Assembly: GCA_030146505.1 (NCBI GenBank)
Contig: JASLCO010000266.1
Span: 1 to 5,517 of the forward strand
From: Moraxellaceae bacterium
GTDB lineage: Bacteria; Pseudomonadota; Gammaproteobacteria; Pseudomonadales; Moraxellaceae
Direction of reading: 5' to 3'
Length of the DNA stretch: 5,517 bases
The notes under the pieces were generated by a model. The model searched no databases. It was given only the letters and a program-made list of their open reading frames with translations, and had not been told where the DNA came from. Shown one piece after another: positions 1 through 5,517 of this stretch. Positions within the stretch are counted from its first letter, which is position 1. Each line of letters starts with the position of its first letter. The translations under genes were made by a program, and so were the position numbers.

Positions 1-239
1 AGCCAAATCAGGTGGTTAGCCACTGCACCCGGCTTTCTGCGCGCCGTTTTGAGTCAGAACGCCACCCCGGACGCGTTAAAAGCCCCGATATGGTGCACTG
101 GTAACGCCTTCGGCATGCACGGAGTGACTCCGCCTGGGGCATCCGCCGCCAGGCACGGGCATGACAGGGCTTTTCCAATCCGGAAGGGAGGTGAACAGGC
201 CAGCAGACAGGCACCAGAAAAGCGCCTGATGGCGCCGCC
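1..239. other. Upstream intergenic stretch, no supported gene
   Basis: I see no recognisable protein, tRNA or rRNA here. One + frame is open from base 1 to the TGA at 241-243 (about 80 codons), and the reverse strand is open over similar lengths, but none of the translations looks like a known family and their Arg/Pro/Ala-rich make-up is typical of non-coding GC-rich DNA. A fragment of an upstream gene's 3' end cannot be strictly excluded because the open + frame reaches the window edge. Small imperfect hairpins occur at 45-61, 120-132 and 170-188, none followed by a T-tract. A match to the degenerate IHF consensus lies at 6-18. Confidence 0.5.
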
Positions 240-282
240 TTGACTTACATCAAACCCACAAACCACCAACCTCAACTAGACT
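240..282 (+). promoter_or_regulatory. FNR/ANR-dependent promoter of the cco operon
   Basis: Seen: the 14-mer TTGACTTACATCAA at 240-253 matches the FNR/ANR/FixK-type palindrome TTGAT-N4-ATCAA at 9 of 10 defined bases. A TAGACT element at 277-282 matches the -10 consensus at 4 of 6 positions. Known: FNR-family iron-sulfur regulators activate ccoNOQP operons when oxygen falls, commonly from a site centred near -41.5. Inferred: the box centre (246.5) and the -10 place transcription start near 288, which gives this class II spacing. No good -35 hexamer is apparent, as expected for an activator-dependent promoter. The exact start site is a prediction. Confidence 0.85.
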
Positions 283-287
283 GCTGC

Positions 288-492
288 CGTCCAGCCACTG
301 CGGCTCCGGCACCTGCGGCCGGGGCCCCTCAGCCAGGAGACGGTTCCGGGATGAGCCCCGTTCTCACTCGACCCCACCCCGCCCTACCCGGACAAGGCCC
401 TTCCAGCCTTGCCGTCCTCCTTCTGCCGCCATGTGCCGTTGCCGCGACCACCGGCCGGCCCCCGTTTTTTCATTCAAGCCAAGGGAAGTCCT
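288..492 (+). promoter_or_regulatory. Long, GC-rich, structured 5' leader of ccoN
   Basis: If transcription starts near 288, the ccoN mRNA has an untranslated leader of about 205 nt, long for such an operon. Visible elements are: a 9-bp hairpin (302-310 with 318-326, one G-U pair); a B12-box-like string at 331-341; an AGGAGA at 335-340 ten bases before an ATG at 351; a hairpin 394-398/406-410 flanked by complementary GGAC (390-393) and GTCC (414-417); and a GC stem (435-438 with 456-459, 441-444 with 452-455) followed after five bases by six Ts. High GC makes chance pairing common, so regulation by this RNA is only a possibility. I do not recognise a known riboswitch or RNA family with confidence. 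Confidence 0.35.
481..488 (+). promoter_or_regulatory. Ribosome-binding site that sets the ccoN start
   Basis: The purine run AAGGGAAG lies just upstream of the ATG at 493. It favours this start over the in-frame ATG at 409, which is preceded only by pyrimidine-rich sequence and would add 28 residues unlike the known CcoN N-terminus. Confidence 0.7.
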
Positions 493-1920
493 ATGTCACA
501 CGCACCCGCTGCCGGCACGGCTTTGCCGGATTACGACATGAGTGTCGTCAGGCAGTTCACCGTCATGACGGTGGTCTGGGGAATCGTCGGTATGGCCGTG
601 GGGGCGCTGATTGCCGCCCAGCTCGCCTGGCCGGCCCTGAACTTTGACATTCCCTGGCTGACCTACAGCCGCCTGCGTCCGCTGCATACCAATGCCGTGG
701 TCTTCGCCTTCGGCGGCAGCGGCCTGTTCGCCGCCTCCTATTACGTGGTGCAGCGCACCTGCCAGGCCACGCTGTTTGCACCGGCGCTGGCCAGGTTCAC
801 CTTCTGGGGCTGGCAGGTCGTCATCGTGCTGGCGGCCATCACGCTGCCGCTGGGCTACACCACCACCAAGGAATACGCCGAGCTGGAGTGGCCGATAGAC
901 ATCCTCATCACGCTGGTGTGGGTGGCCTATGCCATTGTCTATTTCGGCACCATCGCCAAACGCCAGACCTCGCACATCTATGTGGCGAACTGGTTCTTCG
1001 GCGCCTACATCCTCACCATCGCCGTGCTGCACATCGTGAACAGCGCGGAAATCCCGGTGTCACTGTGGAAATCCTACTCTGCCTACGCCGGCGCCCGGGA
1101 TGCCATGGTGCAGTGGTGGTACGGCCACAATGCCGTGGGCTTTTTCCTCACCGCCGGCTTCCTCGGCATGATGTATTACTTCGTGCCCGTGCAGGTGGGG
1201 GCGCCGGTGTATTCCTACCGTCTTTCCATCGTGCATTTCTGGGCACTGATTGCCGTGTACATGTGGGCCGGGCCGCATCACCTGCACTACTCGGCGTTGC
1301 CCGACTGGACGCAATCCCTCGGCATGGTGTTTTCGCTCATCCTGCTCGCGCCAAGCTGGGGCGGCATGATCAACGGCATGCTCACGCTCTCGGGCGCCTG
1401 GCACAAACTGCGCACCGATCCCATCATCCGCTTCCTCATCGTGGCGCTGTCCTTCTACGGCATGGCCACGTTTGAAGGCCCGATGATGTCCATCAAGACC
1501 GTGAATGCACTGTCGCACGACACCGACTGGACCATAGGCCATGTCCATGCCGGTGCACTGGGCTGGGTCGCCATGATCACCATGGGCTCCATGTATGTGC
1601 TGATTCCGCGCCTCTGGGGCCGGCGGCAGATGTATTCCACGCAGCTCATCTACACCCATTTCTGGCTCTCCACCGTGGGCACCGTGCTCTATATCGCCTC
1701 CATGTGGATTGCCGGCGTGATGCAGGGCCTGATGTGGCGCGCCGTGAACGACGACGGTTCGCTTTCCTACACCTTCGTGGAAGCCCTTGCCGCCACGCAT
1801 CCGTATTACATCGTCCGCTTTGTCGGCGGTGTCATCTTCCTTTCCGGCATCATCCTCATGGCCTACAACATGGTCATGACGATACGTGGCGCCGAGCCAC
1901 GCGACCTGCCCCAGCAGTGA
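493..1920 (+). CDS. ccoN: cbb3-type cytochrome c oxidase subunit I (catalytic, CcoN)
   Basis: Inner-membrane catalytic subunit of the haem-copper oxidase that reduces O2 to water and pumps protons. The 475-residue length and many hydrophobic segments fit the 12-helix family. All expected ligands are visible by comparison with the Pseudomonas stutzeri enzyme (constant offset of +5): low-spin haem b His65 (in RPLHTNAVVFAFGGSG) and His352; CuB His212 (WWYGHNAVGF), His262 and His263 (WAGPHH); the Tyr256 that is cross-linked to the CuB histidine in this family; haem b3 His350 (IGHVHAG); and the conserved Glu328 (TFEGPMMS). The start at 493 is chosen for its Shine-Dalgarno and the usual length. It is the first gene of the operon, 12 nt before ccoO, under the FNR-type promoter. 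Nothing is truncated. Catalytically intact as far as the sequence shows. Confidence 0.98.
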   Translation: MSHAPAAGTALPDYDMSVVRQFTVMTVVWGIVGMAVGALIAAQLAWPALNFDIPWLTYSRLRPLHTNAVVFAFGGSGLFAASYYVVQRTCQATLFAPALARFTFWGWQVVIVLAAITLPLGYTTTKEYAELEWPIDILITLVWVAYAIVYFGTIAKRQTSHIYVANWFFGAYILTIAVLHIVNSAEIPVSLWKSYSAYAGARDAMVQWWYGHNAVGFFLTAGFLGMMYYFVPVQVGAPVYSYRLSIVHFWALIAVYMWAGPHHLHYSALPDWTQSLGMVFSLILLAPSWGGMINGMLTLSGAWHKLRTDPIIRFLIVALSFYGMATFEGPMMSIKTVNALSHDTDWTIGHVHAGALGWVAMITMGSMYVLIPRLWGRRQMYSTQLIYTHFWLSTVGTVLYIASMWIAGVMQGLMWRAVNDDGSLSYTFVEALAATHPYYIVRFVGGVIFLSGIILMAYNMVMTIRGAEPRDLPQQ

Positions 1921-1932
1921 GGAGAAAAAAAC

Positions 1933-2550
1933 ATGGCCTCCTCGCATGACATCGTTGAAAAGAACATCGGCCTCATGGCCGTCCTCATCCTCGTCGCCAT
2001 CAGCTTTGGCGGCCTCGTGGAAATCGTGCCGCTGTTTTTCCAGAAGGAAACCACGCAGCCTGTCACCGGCATGCAGCCACTGACCGCGCTGCAACTGGAA
2101 GGACGCGACATCTACATCCGCGAAGGCTGCCACGTCTGCCACACGCAGATGATCCGCCCGCTGCGCGCCGAAACCGAACGCTACGGCCACTACTCGGTCG
2201 CCGGCGAATCGGTGTGGGAACACCCCTTCCTCTGGGGCTCGAAACGCACCGGGCCGGACCTGGCCCGCGTGGGCGGACGCTACTCGGACGACTGGCAGCG
2301 CGTGCACCTCATGAATCCGCGCGACGTGGTGCCCGAATCCAACATGCCGGGCTATCCCTGGCTGGAAACCAACCTCCTCTCCGGCGAATACACCAGCCGG
2401 AAAATGCAGGTTTTTGCCGACATGGGCGTGCCCTATACCGCCGAGCAGATCAAGCAAGGGCCGGAAGAGGTCAGGGGCAAGACCGAGCTGGAAGCTCTGG
2501 TGGCCTATCTGCAACAGCTCGGCACCGCCATCAAGAGCCGGAGGGAGTGA
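1933..2550 (+). CDS. ccoO: cbb3-type cytochrome c oxidase subunit II (mono-haem, CcoO)
   Basis: Membrane-anchored mono-haem cytochrome c that takes electrons from CcoP and passes them to haem b of CcoN. The protein has 205 residues, the normal size. One N-terminal helix (about residues 11-33) anchors a periplasmic domain. The haem-binding motif is C66-H-V-C69-H70 in the family-typical REGCHVCHTQMIRP context, and the probable distal ligand is Met138 in SNMPGYPWL. The ATG at 1933 has a strong GAGGAG Shine-Dalgarno (1919-1924) that overlaps the ccoN stop codon, so translation is probably coupled. The 3' end carries the purine-rich ribosome site (2540-2547) for ccoQ. No anomalies seen. Confidence 0.98.
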   Translation: MASSHDIVEKNIGLMAVLILVAISFGGLVEIVPLFFQKETTQPVTGMQPLTALQLEGRDIYIREGCHVCHTQMIRPLRAETERYGHYSVAGESVWEHPFLWGSKRTGPDLARVGGRYSDDWQRVHLMNPRDVVPESNMPGYPWLETNLLSGEYTSRKMQVFADMGVPYTAEQIKQGPEEVRGKTELEALVAYLQQLGTAIKSRRE

Positions 2551-2553
2551 GCC

Positions 2554-2730
2554 ATGAATTATTCCCTCATGCACAGCATCGCCACCGTGGCGGCCTTCAC
2601 CGCCTTCATCGGTATCTGCTGGTGGGCCTACCGCCCCGGCAACCGCGAGCGCTTCGAGGCCGACGGCCGTCTGGTGCTTGATACCGATCCCATCCACTCC
2701 ACGCAGGCCCCGGGGGAGAAAGGCGAATGA
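2554..2730 (+). CDS. ccoQ: cbb3-type cytochrome c oxidase small subunit CcoQ
   Basis: Short gene of 58 codons (MNYSLMHSIATVAAF...). One hydrophobic helix at about residues 6-26 with the aromatic end CWWAY is followed by a basic stretch (RPGNRERFE) and a polar tail containing LDTDP, the typical CcoQ/FixQ layout. Known: CcoQ is a single-helix subunit that stabilises the oxidase, notably the CcoP association, and has been linked to protection from oxygen in some species. It starts 3 nt after the ccoO stop, with a GGAGGGAG Shine-Dalgarno inside the last ccoO codons, and its TGA overlaps the ccoP ATG (ATGA at 2727-2730). Identification rests on position, size and topology more than on sequence, since the family is poorly conserved. 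Confidence 0.93.
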   Translation: MNYSLMHSIATVAAFTAFIGICWWAYRPGNRERFEADGRLVLDTDPIHSTQAPGEKGE

Positions 2731-3620
2731 GTGATTTCTGGAGTTACTACATCATTGCCATCGTGCTACTGAACATCGGCGGCTGTGCCTGGCTGCTGAT
2801 GTGGACACGCCGCATGGATGTCAGCGACATGCCCGCCGACGGCACCACCGGCCATGAATACGACGGCATCCGCGAATACAACAAGCCGCTGCCACGCTGG
2901 TGGCTCAGCCTGTTCTGGATCACCATCGTTTTCAGCCTGGTGTATCTCGTGCTTTATCCCGGCCTCGGCAAATTCAAGGGCGTGCTGGGCTGGACCTCGC
3001 ACCAGGAAGTGGCGGCAGACGAAAAAGCCTGGCAGGAAAAATACGGTGCCATGTATGCCGGCTACGCCAAACTACCCATCGAGGAACTGGCCCGCAACGG
3101 CGCTGCCATGAAAATTGCCGGCCGGCTTTTCGCCAACAACTGCGCCACCTGCCACGGTGCCGACGCACAAGGCGCGGCCGGTTTCCCCAACCTCACCGAC
3201 AGCGACTGGCTGCATGGCGGCGAGCCGGCCAATATCGAAGAAACGATATTGCACGGCCGCAATGGCGTGATGCCGCCGTGGAAAGATGTGCTGGGCGAAG
3301 AAGGCGTGCGCAACGTGGCGCACTATGTCCGCGTGATGGCCAATCTGCAGTCCGAAAACGCCTGGTCCGTGGCCGGCCAGCAAACCTACGCCACCACCTG
3401 CATCGCCTGCCACGGCCCCGACGGCAAAGGCAATGTGGCGCTGGGCGCTCCCAACCTCACCGACAACACCTGGCTCTACGGCAGCAGCGAAGGCACGCTC
3501 ATCAAGACCATAGGCGAAGGGCGCATGGGCCACATGCCGGCACAGCAGGAGCTGCTCGGGCCGGAGCGCGTGCACATGCTGGCGGCTTATGTATGGTCGC
3601 TGTCGCACCGGGAGCAATGA
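2727..3620 (+). CDS. ccoP: cbb3-type cytochrome c oxidase subunit III (di-haem, CcoP)
   Basis: Di-haem cytochrome c subunit, the entry point for electrons from cytochrome c. It has 297 residues. Two N-terminal membrane segments (about 6-27 and 58-77) enclose a charged loop with the family-typical HEYDGIREYNKPLPRWW, the two-helix arrangement common in beta/gammaproteobacteria (alphaproteobacterial forms usually have one). Two tandem cytochrome c domains follow: C139-A-T-C142-H143 with Met182 (GVMPPW) as the likely axial Met of that region, and C225-I-A-C228-H229 with Met270 (GHMPAQ). Which Met serves which haem cannot be told from sequence. The ATG overlaps the ccoQ stop and has GGGGGAG (2712-2718) as Shine-Dalgarno. 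The stop codon lies in the first unit of the octamer repeat array, so the coding region ends exactly where the repeat begins. Confidence 0.98.
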   Translation: MSDFWSYYIIAIVLLNIGGCAWLLMWTRRMDVSDMPADGTTGHEYDGIREYNKPLPRWWLSLFWITIVFSLVYLVLYPGLGKFKGVLGWTSHQEVAADEKAWQEKYGAMYAGYAKLPIEELARNGAAMKIAGRLFANNCATCHGADAQGAAGFPNLTDSDWLHGGEPANIEETILHGRNGVMPPWKDVLGEEGVRNVAHYVRVMANLQSENAWSVAGQQTYATTCIACHGPDGKGNVALGAPNLTDNTWLYGSSEGTLIKTIGEGRMGHMPAQQELLGPERVHMLAAYVWSLSHREQ

Positions 3621-3657
3621 GAAAGTGAGAAAGTGAGAAAGTGAGAAAGTGAGAAAG
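3618..3657. repeat. Tandem octamer repeat, five perfect copies of TGAGAAAG
   Basis: Five uninterrupted identical units start at 3618, 3626, 3634, 3642 and 3650, followed by AAAA. The first TGA is the ccoP stop codon, so copy-number change would not alter CcoP but would change the ccoP-ccoG spacing. The purine-only strand composition (apart from one T per unit) is unlike the surrounding GC-rich DNA, suggesting slippage expansion or insertion of a dispersed intergenic repeat. Confidence 0.95.
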
Positions 3658-3703
3658 AAAACCACCCGGAAAATGACTCAGGTGTAAAGTTTCTTTCTCA
3701 CTT
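3647..3703. repeat. 14-bp perfect inverted repeat between ccoP and ccoG
   Basis: AAGTGAGAAAGAAA at 3647-3660 is the exact reverse complement of 3690-3703, with a 29-nt loop. The right arm can also pair over 11 bp with earlier octamer copies, so alternative registers are possible. There is no T-tract after the right arm (CCTGCTTCC follows), so it is not a canonical intrinsic terminator. It could stabilise the 3' end of ccoNOQP mRNA or weaken read-through into ccoG; both are inference. The remaining gap to ccoG (3704-3815) shows no FNR box. A TAAAGT at 3685-3690 is only a weak -10 candidate without a -35 partner. Confidence 0.85.
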
Positions 3704-3815
3704 CCTGCTTCCTCGCTTGTTCACCAGAAAAAACAGAGTGCATTGCAAAGCCACGCCCGCTGCCCGGCTTTTCAATCCACTTTGGGGAATGCCGGCAACG
3801 GCATGCACGACCATC

Positions 3816-5237
3816 ATGAGCGAAAAATCCTCACGCCAGATTCCGACCCGGGACCAGTCCCCACAGCCCGCCCTGCTGGATCTTTATGCCAAGCGTGAAA
3901 AAATCCAGGCACGCAGCATCAGCGGTTTTTTCCAGAACATCCGCATTGTCACCATCTGGGCCACGCTGGGCCTTTATTTCCTGCTGCCCTGGGTCACCTG
4001 GGATGGCCGCCAGGCCCTGCTCTTCGACCTGCCCGACCGCAAGTTCTACATCTTCTGGTGGACCTTCCTGCCGCAGGATTTCTTTTTCCTGTCCTGGCTG
4101 CTGATCCTCGCCGCCTTTTCGCTGTTCGCGCTCACGGTGTTCGCCGGCCGCGTCTACTGCGGCTATATGTGCCCGCAGACTGTGTGGACCAAGATTTTCA
4201 TGATCATCGAGCACTTCACCGAGGGCGAGCGCAATGCGCGCCTGCGCATGGACAAGGCCGGCCTCAGCCCGGAAAAACTGCTGCGGCGCGGGCTCAAGCA
4301 CGCGCTCTGGCTGGCCGTGGCCTTTGCCACCGCCATCACCTTCGTGGGCTATTTCACACCGGCACGCGCCCTCACGCAGGAACTGCTGCATTTCAGCCCA
4401 GGCTTCTGGGAATTGTTCTGGATAGGCTTCTTCACGCTGGCCACCTACATGAATGCCGGCTGGATGCGCGAGCAGGTCTGCCTTTACATGTGCCCCTATG
4501 GCCGCTTCCAGAGCGTGATGATAGATCGCGACTCCCTCATCATTTCCTACGACACGGCACGCGGCGAGCCCCGCGGCAGCCGCCGCAAGGAAACGGACTA
4601 CAAAGAACAGGGCCTGGGCGACTGCATAGACTGCACGCTCTGCGTGCAGGTCTGCCCCACCGGCATCGACATACGCAACGGCCTGCAATACGAGTGCATA
4701 CAGTGCGCCGCCTGCATAGACGCCTGCGATTCCGTCATGGACCAGATGGGCTATGCGCGCGGCCTCGTGCGCTACACCACGGAAAACATTCTGGAACACG
4801 GCGGCAAATACCGGCTGCTGCGCCTGCGTCTCATCGGCTATGCCACCGTCATCGGCATCATGGCGGCGGTATTCCTGGGCGCCCTCGCCCTGCGCGTGCC
4901 GCTGGAAGTGGAAACCATACGCGACCGCAACCAGCTGTACCGCCAAACCAGCAGCGGCATGGTGGAAAATTCCTACCTGCTCAAGATCATGAACAAGACC
5001 CAGCAGGCCGGCAGCTTCTCCATCACGCTGGCCGCGCCACCGGAAATCCGCATGCGTGCGCCGGCCTCGCTGGAGATTGCCGCCGGCGAAATGGTTTCGG
5101 TACCGGTCACGCTGTCGGCTGATCCCGGCTACCTGAAACAGAGCAAATACGATGTCACGTTCACGGTGCAGGCCCTGGCCGACAAGCGCCTGCACAAAGA
5201 CAGCGAAACCCGCTTCCTTGCTCCCGCCACACGCTGA
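3816..5237 (+). CDS. ccoG: Cytochrome c oxidase accessory protein CcoG (FixG/RdxA family, polyferredoxin-like)
   Basis: Inner-membrane iron-sulfur protein for cbb3 oxidase biogenesis; family members are reported to reduce Cu(II) to Cu(I) for delivery to the oxidase. It has 473 residues from the chosen start. Membrane segments lie at about 43-61, 88-110, 161-180, 196-213 and 337-358. The family's Cys motifs are all present: C115GYMC119PQTVW, C222LYMC226PYGRFQ, and two 4Fe-4S clusters C270-C273-C276-C280P and C294-C297-C300-C304. A C-terminal beta-rich Ig-like domain (about 365-470) is expected in the periplasm. The frame stays open back to a TTG at 3717 and an ATG at 3789. I chose 3816 because MSEKSSRQIPTRD resembles known N-termini, although no clear Shine-Dalgarno precedes it and GGGG is only one base from 3789. 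The start is therefore uncertain. Confidence 0.96.
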   Translation: MSEKSSRQIPTRDQSPQPALLDLYAKREKIQARSISGFFQNIRIVTIWATLGLYFLLPWVTWDGRQALLFDLPDRKFYIFWWTFLPQDFFFLSWLLILAAFSLFALTVFAGRVYCGYMCPQTVWTKIFMIIEHFTEGERNARLRMDKAGLSPEKLLRRGLKHALWLAVAFATAITFVGYFTPARALTQELLHFSPGFWELFWIGFFTLATYMNAGWMREQVCLYMCPYGRFQSVMIDRDSLIISYDTARGEPRGSRRKETDYKEQGLGDCIDCTLCVQVCPTGIDIRNGLQYECIQCAACIDACDSVMDQMGYARGLVRYTTENILEHGGKYRLLRLRLIGYATVIGIMAAVFLGALALRVPLEVETIRDRNQLYRQTSSGMVENSYLLKIMNKTQQAGSFSITLAAPPEIRMRAPASLEIAAGEMVSVPVTLSADPGYLKQSKYDVTFTVQALADKRLHKDSETRFLAPATR

Positions 5238-5243
5238 GCCGCC

Positions 5244-5517
5244 ATGCCTCACGAAAAAGACCTGACAACGGAAAAACCCTGGTACCGGCAATTCTGGCCT
5301 TGGTTCATCATGGCGCTGCCGGCCGCCTCCGTGGTGGCCGGCCTCGGGCTGGTCATCGTCGCCGTGAAAAACCAGGACAGCCTGGTGCGCGACTACTGGT
5401 ATGCCGTAGGCCGTGCCATCATCCAGAACCTTGCACGTGATGAAGCCGCCGGCGGGCTGGGCGTGGTCGCCGCCGTGCAAATGGATGCCGTGACTGGCGA
5501 AGTCGATGTGGCCCTGC
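5244..5517 (+). CDS. ccoH: cbb3 oxidase assembly protein CcoH (FixH family), 3'-truncated by window edge
   Basis: Too short to be complete: 91 codons are visible with no stop. The N-terminus has the family signature PWYRQFWPWF (residues 12-21), a single membrane anchor (about 21-42), then KNQDSLVRDYWY and a RDEAAGGLG stretch that match the FixH pattern of a helix anchor followed by a periplasmic domain. Known: CcoH is needed for assembly or stability of the cbb3 complex and contacts CcoN. The ATG lies 6 nt after the ccoG stop with no strong Shine-Dalgarno of its own, so translation may depend on coupling to ccoG. The usual DDYYKEG-like segment reads RDYWYAVG here. ccoI (copper-transporting ATPase) and ccoS are expected next but lie outside the window. 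Confidence 0.93.
   Translation, partial: MPHEKDLTTEKPWYRQFWPWFIMALPAASVVAGLGLVIVAVKNQDSLVRDYWYAVGRAIIQNLARDEAAGGLGVVAAVQMDAVTGEVDVAL

Noticed and set aside
6..18. Match to the IHF consensus WATCAR-N4-TTR
   Set aside because: The match is exact, but the consensus is degenerate and a chance hit in about 500 bp is not rare; it lies over 220 bp upstream of the FNR box with no A/T-rich flank, so I do not list it as a site.
183..229. Good Shine-Dalgarno-like GGAAGGGAGG followed by a GTG (191)
   Set aside because: The GTG overlaps the purine run and opens only a 12-codon peptide ending at a TGA; no sign of coding.
409..492. In-frame N-terminal extension of CcoN from ATG 409
   Set aside because: No ribosome-binding site, Pro/Arg-rich unlike CcoN, and the T6 and Shine-Dalgarno regions would have to be coding; the start at 493 fits the family.
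1060..2697. Very long reverse-strand open frame (545 codons) opposite ccoN, ccoO and ccoQ
   Set aside because: His/Gly/Ala-rich translation with no family resemblance; it mirrors the GC-rich codon use of three genuine + strand genes and spans gene boundaries, as expected for a shadow frame.
3690..3720. Right arm of the inverted repeat as an intrinsic terminator after ccoP
   Set aside because: The stem is A/G-C/T rich with a 29-nt loop, and is not followed by a T-run on either strand, so canonical termination is unlikely.
3717..3815. N-terminal extension of CcoG from TTG 3717 or ATG 3789
   Set aside because: The added residues do not look like CcoG N-termini and neither start has a well-placed Shine-Dalgarno; 3816 is preferred, with stated uncertainty.
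3831..5480. Long reverse-strand open frame (549 codons) opposite ccoG and ccoH
   Set aside because: Same reasoning: low-complexity Ala/Gly/His/Gln composition, runs across the ccoG/ccoH boundary, and the + strand carries clear conserved proteins.

Overview
This window is a GC-rich (about 60% by eye) proteobacterial locus for the high-affinity cbb3-type cytochrome c oxidase, the terminal oxidase used for respiration at low oxygen. All convincing genes are on the + strand, in the order ccoN-ccoO-ccoQ-ccoP, then ccoG and the 5' part of ccoH, which runs off the right edge. The two-helix form of CcoP, a free-standing CcoQ and the FNR/ANR-type promoter suggest a beta- or gammaproteobacterium. I cannot name the genus from the sequence.

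Layout: positions 1-239 hold no gene I can support. At 240-253 there is a near-perfect FNR/ANR box (one base off the palindrome), followed by a plausible -10 element at 277-282. The spacing fits a class II FNR-activated promoter with transcription starting near 288. A leader of about 205 nt follows (288-492). It is GC-rich and contains a strong 9-bp hairpin, a cobalamin-riboswitch-like B12-box string, a small upstream ATG with its own Shine-Dalgarno sequence, and a GC hairpin followed at a short distance by six Ts just before the ccoN ribosome-binding site. Structural genes ccoN, ccoO, ccoQ and ccoP then follow at 493-3620, with gaps of 12 and 3 nt and one ATGA stop/start overlap, so they look translationally coupled. 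A 195-nt gap (3621-3815) separates ccoP from ccoG. It carries five perfect copies of the octamer TGAGAAAG, the first of which supplies the ccoP stop codon, and a 14-bp perfect inverted repeat formed by the last copies and a downstream pyrimidine-rich arm. ccoG (3816-5237) and partial ccoH (5244-5517) follow closely.

How the genes work together: CcoN is the haem b/b3-CuB catalytic subunit and keeps all expected metal ligands. CcoO (mono-haem c) and CcoP (di-haem c) pass electrons from soluble or membrane cytochrome c to CcoN. CcoQ is the small stabilising subunit. CcoG (polyferredoxin-like, linked to copper reduction) and CcoH (assembly/stability) are maturation factors; ccoI and ccoS would be expected beyond the right edge. 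The enzyme system itself is well known. The parts worth a second look are non-coding: the structured leader upstream of ccoN and the tandem plus inverted repeat between ccoP and ccoG.
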